This document shows positions 32,345 through 38,753 of a DNA stretch of 38,753 nucleotides, in pieces. A program made the translations under genes and the position numbers. The DNA lies in NCBI GenBank assembly GCA_051871275.1, contig JBJECR010000103.1, positions 1-38,753 on the forward strand, written 5' to 3'. A model generated the notes under the pieces. That model was not told where the DNA came from. It made no database searches and worked only from the letters and a program-made list of their open reading frames with translations. The stretch comes from CAJUPY01 sp051871275. GTDB taxonomy: Bacteria > Bacteroidota > Bacteroidia > Bacteroidales > Muribaculaceae. Every line of letters starts with the position of its first letter. The first letter of the stretch is position 1.

Positions 32345-33631
32345 ATGATTGAAATTATTCTTTCCATCGTCCTTGTAGCATCCGTTGCGGCATTGCTTAT
32401 CTATGCAAAAAAAGCATCATCATCTGCAAAAGAAATTGAAATTCTCAGCAGAGAAATTGAACGGCAAAAAGATTCTGCCGTAAAAGAAAAACAAGATTAT
32501 GAAGCTAAGATTCAAACACTTACACAGCAATTAAACAGTGAAAAAATAAAAAACGCTACACTTGAAGAACGAATTGCACAGCAGGAAAACATAAAAGAAA
32601 AAATGGAACGTGAAAATGAAATCCGTTTCAAAAATCTTGCAAATGAAGTTCTCCGCTCAAATTCCGAGCATTTCAAGCAGCAACAGGAAAGCAGACTTGA
32701 TGAAATAATAAAGCCCCTCAAGGAAAACATTGAAGCCTTCAAACGTACTATTCAAGACAATTTTGTGGCTGAATCCGGTGATAGGAAATTACTCGGTGCA
32801 AAAATTGAAGAACTCAAAAATTTGCAGCAATCTATTGGAAAAGAGGCTAAAGAACTCACCACCGCCCTCCGCGGAAACTCCAAAGTACAAGGCGACTGGG
32901 GCGAATTTGTACTTGAGTCACTCCTGGAACGTTCAGGACTTGAAAACGGCGTTCATTACACCATTCAGGAAAATCTGAAAAACGAAAACGGTGAAAACAT
33001 CCGTCCTGACGTTATCATTAAATACCCCGACGGACGTGCTATAGTTGTAGATTCAAAAGTGTCGCTGACTGCATTTGTGAACCTTGTAAATGCCGAAAGC
33101 AAAGAACACGAGGATACATTCCGCAAGCAACACATAGACTCCGTGAAACGCCACGTTGACGAACTCGCAAACAAAAACTATCAGAAATACGCCGGTGTGG
33201 AAAAAGCGGATTTCGTGATGATGTTTATCCCAAACGAACCTGCTTACATTGCCGCCATGCAGGGTGATAACGACCTATGGAAATACGCCTTTGATAAAAA
33301 GGTGATTATCCTTTCACCCACACACCTGCTCACTGTCCTCAATATGATTTCACAACTTTGGCGACAAGACAAAATAACACGAAATATTATCGCCATTGCG
33401 GAAGAAAGCGGTAAAATGTACGATAAATTTGTGAGCTTTATAAAAGAAATGGAGGATATCGAGTCCGCCATTGTAAAAGCACACACCGCATACGGAAAAG
33501 CAATGAAAATGCTTTCCGAAGGCAAAGGAAATCTTGTAAAAAAAGCAGAGCAACTAAGAGAAATGGGTGCAAAAGCCTCAAAAAGTTTGCCACAAAATCT
33601 CGTAGATAAGCAAGACAATATCTTATCATAG
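32345..33631 (+). CDS. rmuC: DNA recombination protein RmuC
   Basis: A 428-residue RmuC-family protein. An N-terminal membrane segment (residues 3-21) is followed by a long charged coiled coil (about 22-170) and then the RmuC nuclease-like core, marked by KVQGDWGEFVLESLLERSGL, RPDVIIKYPDGRAIVVDSKVSL, FVMMFIPNEPAYIAAM, KKVIILSPTHLLTVL and RQDKITRNIIAIAEESGKMYDKF. The core belongs to the PD-(D/E)xK superfamily (Asp and the DSK element visible). In E. coli, loss of RmuC raises inversion at short inverted repeats. It begins 17 bases after the MBOAT gene, probably on the same transcript, although the functions appear unrelated. Confidence 0.94.
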   Translation: MIEIILSIVLVASVAALLIYAKKASSSAKEIEILSREIERQKDSAVKEKQDYEAKIQTLTQQLNSEKIKNATLEERIAQQENIKEKMERENEIRFKNLANEVLRSNSEHFKQQQESRLDEIIKPLKENIEAFKRTIQDNFVAESGDRKLLGAKIEELKNLQQSIGKEAKELTTALRGNSKVQGDWGEFVLESLLERSGLENGVHYTIQENLKNENGENIRPDVIIKYPDGRAIVVDSKVSLTAFVNLVNAESKEHEDTFRKQHIDSVKRHVDELANKNYQKYAGVEKADFVMMFIPNEPAYIAAMQGDNDLWKYAFDKKVIILSPTHLLTVLNMISQLWRQDKITRNIIAIAEESGKMYDKFVSFIKEMEDIESAIVKAHTAYGKAMKMLSEGKGNLVKKAEQLREMGAKASKSLPQNLVDKQDNILS

Positions 33632-33755
33632 CAATTCTATTTCCATAGCCTAAAATTCTCCCCAATTGCTCATTTGCACATATCTATTTAACATATTTTT
33701 GCGAATAGTGCCAAAATATATGGATTGTTAAAATACTTACCACAAAAAAAATTGC

Positions 33756-33763
33756 TATCTTTG
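33756..33763 (+). promoter_or_regulatory. Promoter -7 box before the TPR lipoprotein
   Basis: TATCTTTG followed by CAC, 43 bases before the ATG. No TTTG is found 19-21 bases upstream. The preceding gap (33632-33755) holds AGCAATT (33630-33636) / AATTGCT (33664-33670), an inverted repeat with a 27-base loop, and no T-tract terminator. Confidence 0.6.
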
Positions 33764-33806
33764 CACTTTAGAAATGTTATACAACAAAACTAAATCAAAA
33801 TAAATC

Positions 33807-35495
33807 ATGAAGCTTAAAACACTCGTTTCACTTTCCGCTTGCTGTGCTCTTATGCTCACAAGCTGCGGCAAAAAACTCAATCCGTTTGCGGCTGATTATT
33901 TCACCGTAAATCCTAATCCGCTTGAAGCAGTAGGAGAACGCGTTCCTGCTACTGTTACAGCAAACATTCCGCAAAAATTTTTCCTCAAAAATGCAGAGGT
34001 TACAGTTACTCCTTACCTCGTTTTTGACGGACAGGAAGTTGCATCACAATCATACGCTTTCCAAGGCGAAAAGGTTCGTGGCAATGCACAAGTAATCAAC
34101 TATGAACAAGGCGGCTCCGTTACTATCCCGGTTATGTACAATTATCAGCCGGAAATGATTAAGAGCGAACTTTTCCTTGATTTCAACGTACGCCAAGGCA
34201 ACAAACAGTACGTGCTTCCAAGAGTTAAAGTGGCAGACGGTGTTATTGCTACTTCCACTTTGGCTAATGCAGGAACTGTTGCTCCGGCTATCGCTCCGGA
34301 CAGCTTCCAGCGTATCATCAACGAAAAATATGCTGCTGACATCAAGTTCCTCATCAACCGTGCTAACATCCGCGAAGAACAGCTCCAAACAAGCGAAATG
34401 ATTACACTCAACGAGCAAATCCAAAATGCTAACGAAGATGCTCGCCGTCAAATCCAAGAAATTAACATTTCTTCTTACGCTTCTCCGGAAGGTAAACTGG
34501 ACTTCAACACAAAACTCGCTGAACAGCGTGAAAAAAGCACTCAGGCATACCTCGACGAACAGTTTAAGAAAGACAATATCACTGAATTTGGTGAACTCAC
34601 AGCTCAGTTCACTCCGGAAGACTGGGAAGGTTTCCAGAAACTCGTCGCTGCAAGCGATATCCAAGATAAAGACCTCATTCTCAGCGTTCTTTCTATGTAC
34701 AAAGACCCTGAACAGCGCGAACAGGAAATCCGTAACCTCTCTGCTGTTTTTGACCAGCTTGCAGAACAAATCCTCCCGGAACTCCGCTATTCTCGCATCA
34801 CTGCTTCTATCGACGTTATCGGTAAGAGCGACCAAGAAATCGTAGAACTCTTCGCTACTAACCCAAGTGCTCTCTCTGCAGATGAACTTCTCTACTGTGC
34901 TACTCTCACAGACAGCAACGACCAGAAAATGAAAATCTACAAGAAAGCTTCCGAACTTTACGGTGACGATTTCCGCGGCTTCAACAACCTTGGTGTTACT
35001 CAGTTCATCGCAGGCGATTACAGTGCTGCTAAAGCTAATTTCTCTCATGCTGCTCGCCTCGCTCCTGCTGAAGCTGAACCACAACTCAACCTCGGTCTCA
35101 CAAGCCTCGTGAAGAAAGACTACCGCGACGCTCGCCAGAAATTCGGTAACGCTGCCGGTCTCGCAGAACTCGATGATGCTACAGGTACTATGTATCTCCT
35201 CCAGGGCGACACTAACGCTGCTGTGAAAGCTTTCGGCGACTCTAAATCAAACAACGCCGCTCTTGCTCAAATCCTTGCTAAAAACTATAGCAAAGCTAAA
35301 GCTACACTCGCAGGCATTAACAACCCTGACGCTACTACTTACTACCTCACTGCTGTTCTCGGTGCTCGCACAAACAACGAATCTATGGTTAAATCAAACC
35401 TTGAACAAGCTATCAAGATTGACCGTAGCCTAGCTTCCAAAGCTGCAAAAGACCTTGAATTTGCAAACTTTGACCTTTCATCAGTAATTTACTAA
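33807..35495 (+). CDS. TPR and OmpA-like lipoprotein
   Basis: A 562-residue lipoprotein. The signal peptide ends in the lipobox LTSC with Cys20 as the lipidated residue. Residues about 24-140 form a beta-rich domain. Residues about 165-350 include an OmpA-like stretch (INISSYASPEGKLDFNTKLAEQREKSTQAYL), the pattern by which OmpA-family domains hold peptidoglycan, though divergent. From about residue 360 there are TPR units (FRGFNNLGVTQFIAGDYSAAKANFSHAARLAPAEAEPQLNLGLTSLVKKDYRDARQKF). It lies behind its own promoter box and before a strong terminator, so it is monocistronic. The highly uniform codon choice suggests an abundant envelope protein. Function unknown; a scaffold between outer membrane and cell wall is an inference. 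Confidence 0.8.
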   Translation: MKLKTLVSLSACCALMLTSCGKKLNPFAADYFTVNPNPLEAVGERVPATVTANIPQKFFLKNAEVTVTPYLVFDGQEVASQSYAFQGEKVRGNAQVINYEQGGSVTIPVMYNYQPEMIKSELFLDFNVRQGNKQYVLPRVKVADGVIATSTLANAGTVAPAIAPDSFQRIINEKYAADIKFLINRANIREEQLQTSEMITLNEQIQNANEDARRQIQEINISSYASPEGKLDFNTKLAEQREKSTQAYLDEQFKKDNITEFGELTAQFTPEDWEGFQKLVAASDIQDKDLILSVLSMYKDPEQREQEIRNLSAVFDQLAEQILPELRYSRITASIDVIGKSDQEIVELFATNPSALSADELLYCATLTDSNDQKMKIYKKASELYGDDFRGFNNLGVTQFIAGDYSAAKANFSHAARLAPAEAEPQLNLGLTSLVKKDYRDARQKFGNAAGLAELDDATGTMYLLQGDTNAAVKAFGDSKSNNAALAQILAKNYSKAKATLAGINNPDATTYYLTAVLGARTNNESMVKSNLEQAIKIDRSLASKAAKDLEFANFDLSSVIY

Positions 35496-35511
35496 TAAGT
35501 CATTACAATGT

Positions 35512-35556
35512 AGGAGGATAACACCGCAAATAGTGTGGTTTATCCTCCTTATTTTT
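35512..35556 (+). terminator. Terminator after the lipoprotein gene
   Basis: AGGAGGATAA (35512-35521) pairs perfectly with TTATCCTCCT (35540-35549). ACC/GGT extends the stem after a one-base bulge, and TATTTTTATTT follows. The hairpin argues against the upstream in-frame GTG at 35533 as the start of the transporter gene, since that codon lies in the loop. Confidence 0.85.
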
Positions 35557-35583
35557 ATTTATCAAACAGAAAATATTGCTCAA

Positions 35584-37248
35584 ATGGATTGGTTTATAAG
35601 CCTTTTTACTCAACACACAACTCTGCAAGCCTTATTTGTTCTTTCACTCATCTCCGCTATAGGATTGTTTCTTGGCAACCTTAAGGTGAAAGGCATTTCG
35701 CTCGGCGTTACTTTCGTGTTTTTTGTAGGCATTATAGCCGGACATTTGGGAATCAGCGTGGAAGATAATATGCTCCGATATGCGGAAGATTTCGGACTTA
35801 TTCTCTTTGTTTATGCACTCGGACTCCAAGTTGGTCCGGGCTTTTTCAGCAGTCTTGCTCACGGTGGCGTGAAATTTAACGTTCTTGCTCTCGCATTAGC
35901 CGTTGTAACACTCCTCATCGCAGTAGGACTTACTCTTATTTTGCCAATAAATATCCCCGATATGATGGGCATTTTCTGCGGTGCCACCACAAACACTCCC
36001 GCTCTGGGTGCATTGCAGCAAACACTCCTCAATATGGGACTTTCCACGGAATCCGCCGCTGCAGGCTGTGCCGTGGCTTATCCGCTGGGACTTGTAGGCG
36101 TGATTTTCGCCGCAATCATTATCCATAAATTCTTTGCTCGCAAATCAAATCTCACTGCAGAAGACAAAACACAAACAAAACCTTACTATGCGGAATTTGA
36201 AATCTCAAATCCTGCCATTTTCGGTAAAACCGTAATTGAAATAGACAAAATTGCAAACTGCTCGGACAGCTGCGTCATCACTCACATCTGGAAAAACGGA
36301 AACGTTGCCATTTTCAAGGCAAGCGACACGCTGGAAAAAGGCGACAGAGTACTTGTGGTTTGCACTGTTAAGGACATTCCAAGTCTGAGACTTCTCTTTG
36401 GCACTCAGACAGATAAGGACTGGAATACGGAAGAAATAGACTGGGACACTGCCGACGGTCAGCTCACCGCCAAAAATATTCTCATCACCCGCAAAGAAGT
36501 AAACGGAAAATCACTTGGGTCACTCCGTCTCCGCACGCTTTACGGCATAAACTGCATACACATCTATCGCGGCGGTGTGATGCTCCTCCCCTCACCTAAC
36601 CTCCTTCTGCAACTCGGCGACAGCCTTGCAGTTGTAGGCGAAAGAAAAGCACTGGAAGAACTTCCGCCACTGCTCGGTGATACCGTCAAAGCACTTGACG
36701 AACCTAACTTAATTGCCATTTTTATAGGTCTGATTCTGGGTATCGTTCTCGGATGCGTACCTATCCATATCCCGGGAATTGAAATACCTGTCACTCTCGG
36801 ACTTGCCGGAGGTCCCATTATCATGGGTATCCTCATCGGTACATTCGGTCCGCGATTCCATATCGTAACATACACTACCCCAAGTGCAAACCTTATGCTC
36901 CGCTCAATAGGCTTATCACTGTTCCTTGCCGGACTGGGACTTGAATCCGGTGCAGTATTTTTCAAAACCGCATTCAGTGCACAAGGTGCAATGTGGGTAG
37001 GTGCAGGCTTTATCCTCACAATGCTTCCGCTTCTGCTCCTTGGCTTCGTTGCCATGAAATTTTACAAAGTTGACTACGCATCACTAATCGGTATTATTTG
37101 CGGCTCAATGGCAAACCCGATGGCACTGGACTACGTAAACACAATCATTCCCGGCAACCGCCAAAGCGTGGCATACGCCACAGTTTTTGCCCTCTCGCTC
37201 TTTGCTCGCATTGTGCTCCTCCAGATTGTAGTTTTGCTCCTCCTATAG
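35584..37248 (+). CDS. AspT/YidE-type transporter with two TrkA-C domains
   Basis: A 554-residue inner-membrane transporter of the aspartate:alanine exchanger (AAE) family. Six or so hydrophobic segments (residues about 5-185) are followed by two soluble RCK_C/TrkA-C domains (about 200-375; for example YYAEFEISNPAIFGKTVIEIDKIANCSDSCVITHIWKNG and LTAKNILITRKEVNGKSLGSLRLRTLYG), then a second membrane half. The halves carry the internally repeated AspT_YidE motif (CGATTNTPALGALQQ and ICGSMANPMALDY). The ATG at 35584 (MDWFISLFTQHTTL) is used because the longer frame begins inside the terminator hairpin. The substrate cannot be told; family members exchange dicarboxylates and amino acids. No promoter box is obvious after the terminator. 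Confidence 0.88.
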   Translation: MDWFISLFTQHTTLQALFVLSLISAIGLFLGNLKVKGISLGVTFVFFVGIIAGHLGISVEDNMLRYAEDFGLILFVYALGLQVGPGFFSSLAHGGVKFNVLALALAVVTLLIAVGLTLILPINIPDMMGIFCGATTNTPALGALQQTLLNMGLSTESAAAGCAVAYPLGLVGVIFAAIIIHKFFARKSNLTAEDKTQTKPYYAEFEISNPAIFGKTVIEIDKIANCSDSCVITHIWKNGNVAIFKASDTLEKGDRVLVVCTVKDIPSLRLLFGTQTDKDWNTEEIDWDTADGQLTAKNILITRKEVNGKSLGSLRLRTLYGINCIHIYRGGVMLLPSPNLLLQLGDSLAVVGERKALEELPPLLGDTVKALDEPNLIAIFIGLILGIVLGCVPIHIPGIEIPVTLGLAGGPIIMGILIGTFGPRFHIVTYTTPSANLMLRSIGLSLFLAGLGLESGAVFFKTAFSAQGAMWVGAGFILTMLPLLLLGFVAMKFYKVDYASLIGIICGSMANPMALDYVNTIIPGNRQSVAYATVFALSLFARIVLLQIVVLLLL

Positions 37249-37315
37249 CCTGATTAACAATTTTTATAAAGACTAAATCTAAACTATTTGCCTTGCAATC
37301 AGTCAAAAAGACATT

Positions 37316-38074
37316 ATGAAAAGAATTGTCACTATAATTGCAATCGCCATTCTTACGCTTTCTTCCGTAACGGCGAAAATAAAAGATGAAAAAATAACGT
37401 ACCGCGTAATGTACAAATGGGGCTTGATAAACAAGCAAGCCGGAACCGTCACCATAGAAACAAAACTCAGCAGCGACGGCAACACATTCGACGCCATGCT
37501 TGTGGGACACTCCGCCTCATGGGCAGACAAATTTTACTGCGTCCGTGACACTCTGAAAGGACACATCATCACAGACGGCATAATCCCCACACTTTATGAG
37601 AAAATAAGCCACGAAGGAGGCGAATACAAACGCGACTATATAACATACAACCGCGAAGGCAACAACGTCACCGCTCACTGCGAACGCTGGAGACAAAAAG
37701 ACGAAGATGAACCCGTCACTTATTCCACTAAATCACTGGAAGCCACAGGCTACACCGTGGATATGATTAGCTCTTTTTACTACATGAGATTTATTGACTT
37801 CCGCAGCATGAAAACAGGCGACAGCAAAGTGATGAACATCTTCTCCGGAAAAAGAAAAGAAATACTCAAAATCACATTTAAGGGTTATTCCACAGTGCAG
37901 GTAGATGAAAAATACTATCAATGTTACCACATCACCTTCTCTTTCACATCAGACGGCAAAAAGAAAACCAGCGACGACCTCCAAGCATGGATTTCTAACG
38001 ATTCTCGCCGCATACCCGTAAAACTGGAAGGCAAACTCCCCGTTGGCTCCGTAAAATGTTTTTATGTCCCATAA
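37316..38074 (+). CDS. DUF3108 family exported protein
   Basis: A 252-residue protein with a signal peptide (KRIVTIIAIAILTLSSVTAK). The mature part matches the DUF3108 pattern: EKITYRVMYKWGLINKQAGTVTIETKL at the start, a central run of strands including YDMISSFYYMRFIDF-like VDMISSFYYMRFIDFRSMKTGD, and a C-terminal DLQAWISNDSRRIPVKLEGKLPVGSVKCF. It is probably periplasmic, with a beta-rich fold. Function unknown. It lies 67 bases after the transporter and 27 bases before the next gene, all on the plus strand. Confidence 0.82.
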   Translation: MKRIVTIIAIAILTLSSVTAKIKDEKITYRVMYKWGLINKQAGTVTIETKLSSDGNTFDAMLVGHSASWADKFYCVRDTLKGHIITDGIIPTLYEKISHEGGEYKRDYITYNREGNNVTAHCERWRQKDEDEPVTYSTKSLEATGYTVDMISSFYYMRFIDFRSMKTGDSKVMNIFSGKRKEILKITFKGYSTVQVDEKYYQCYHITFSFTSDGKKKTSDDLQAWISNDSRRIPVKLEGKLPVGSVKCFYVP

Positions 38075-38101
38075 CACAAACAATCACTCAAACATATTCC
38101 C

Positions 38102-38695
38102 ATGAAAAAAACGCCTATTGACATAAACGAAAAATTAGCCGCACTTGATGCACCCGGAAAAAGTCCTGCAGAGAAATTATATATAGCACTTTCCTCTATA
38201 GACTTTACTACTCAAAGCGGATACTTTGTTTATAGCCTGAATGAAGGTATGTCCGTCATTGATGAAGCATTTGGTGAATGGGGGAAGTCACGCTATCTGA
38301 TGGACAACAACAATCACCGTGCCTACGAAATTATGGACAAAAATTTGGTATTGGTCAATTTCACCACAGACGACATCAACTGGGAGAGTCTTGAAAATTT
38401 GCCGGAAGAAATAAAAATGCGAGCAAGAAATTTGTCTGCTGAGTTTCCTACTGCTATACGAGGTTTTAGCGATGGTATAGCAGTAGTTGAATGGGAACTC
38501 AACCCGGATGGCGATTACTATATGGATAGTGATGGCTACGGTATGACCACAGATGAAGAAATAACTCTCTACAGCTACATTGACAGGGAAATGAACGTAT
38601 TAGTAAAATTTGAGTATCTGGATAGAGATTGGGAGCATCTGGAACGAATGCGCCAAACAGCAATAAGAAGACTAAAAAATAAGCAATTGAAATAA
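38102..38695 (+). CDS. Hypothetical protein, 197 residues
   Basis: I do not recognise this family. The protein has no signal peptide or membrane segment and is acidic overall, with a basic C-terminal tail (RMRQTAIRRLKNKQLK). Predicted features are an N-terminal helix (EKLAALDAPGKSPAEKLYIALSSI), a central strand-rich part with GYFVYSLNEGMSVIDEAFGEWGKSRYLMDNNNHRAYEIMDKNLVL, and an aspartate- and tyrosine-rich segment (NPDGDYYMDSDGYGMTTDEE). It begins with ATG 27 bases after the DUF3108 gene and may share its transcript. Base usage is slightly more AT-rich and the codon choice less uniform than in its neighbours. The remaining 58 bases of the window hold nothing I can name. Confidence 0.7.
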   Translation: MKKTPIDINEKLAALDAPGKSPAEKLYIALSSIDFTTQSGYFVYSLNEGMSVIDEAFGEWGKSRYLMDNNNHRAYEIMDKNLVLVNFTTDDINWESLENLPEEIKMRARNLSAEFPTAIRGFSDGIAVVEWELNPDGDYYMDSDGYGMTTDEEITLYSYIDREMNVLVKFEYLDRDWEHLERMRQTAIRRLKNKQLK

Positions 38696-38753
38696 TAGCT
38701 GAAGAATCCAAATAGAAACGCAACGTTTTTCATGTTAATATTATGAAAAACAC

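Noticed and set aside
33605..33670. Inverted repeats at the end of rmuC (GATAAG/CTTATC and AGCAATT/AATTGCT) as a terminator.
   Set aside because: Short stems, one with a 27-base loop, and no T-tract.
34050..35084. A 344-codon antisense open frame in the lipoprotein gene.
   Set aside because: It arises from the strong codon bias (few stops on the opposite strand) of the TPR lipoprotein; its content is repetitive Ser/Phe/Val with no domain.

Overview
The window looks like core chromosome of a member of the Bacteroidota, most likely order Bacteroidales. The evidence is the repeated promoter pattern TTTG-N20-TAnnTTTG (clear upstream of the beta-barrel gene at 4624, nrdD, the ferredoxin gene and trpB), the lack of obvious Shine-Dalgarno sequences, the trp gene order trpB-E-G-D-C-F-A, an ilvD-ilvB-ilvN-thioesterase cluster, and many envelope proteins typical of the phylum. 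I see no rRNA, tRNA, CRISPR array, phage or full insertion sequence. The only mobile-type DNA is a small non-coding foldback repeat: one apparently complete copy lies inside the trp operon and one end of a copy lies at the left edge.

Layout. 1-4.0 kb: repeat end, gyrA and a periplasmic TPR protein, closed by a strong terminator. 4.1-7.5 kb: a small Dabb-domain protein on the minus strand, then an overlapping pair for an outer-membrane beta-barrel and a lipid A-type phosphoethanolamine transferase. 7.5-10.4 kb: a repeat-rich control region followed by nrdD-nrdG (anaerobic ribonucleotide reductase and activase). 10.4-13.6 kb: uvrA on the minus strand, divergent from a 55-residue 2[4Fe-4S] ferredoxin with its own promoter and terminator. 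13.7-15.8 kb: a tightly packed group of glycosyltransferase, GYF_2/CD225 membrane protein, DUF4286 protein and ruvC. 16.0-22.9 kb: the complete trp operon, preceded by a leader peptide with three consecutive Trp codons and an intrinsic terminator. 22.9-27.8 kb (minus): ilvD-ilvB-ilvN and an acyl-ACP thioesterase, with no ilvC next to them. 28.1-32.3 kb: tpiA, a SPOR-like protein, folE, and a SGNH hydrolase/MBOAT pair likely to acylate an exported glycan. 32.3-38.7 kb: rmuC, a TPR/OmpA-like lipoprotein, a large AspT/YidE-type transporter, a DUF3108 protein and an unrecognised 197-residue protein.

The most interesting features are regulatory. The first is the trp attenuator: an uncatalogued leader ORF, a competing antiterminator that I could fold by hand, and a terminator immediately before trpB. 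The second is the foldback element between trpF and trpA, which encodes the last ten residues and stop codon of TrpF and places a long hairpin before trpA. The third is a set of three near-identical palindromic repeats around the nrdDG promoter. No wholly new multi-gene system is evident; almost all protein genes belong to recognisable housekeeping families. All domain assignments are by reading the translated sequence, without database searches.
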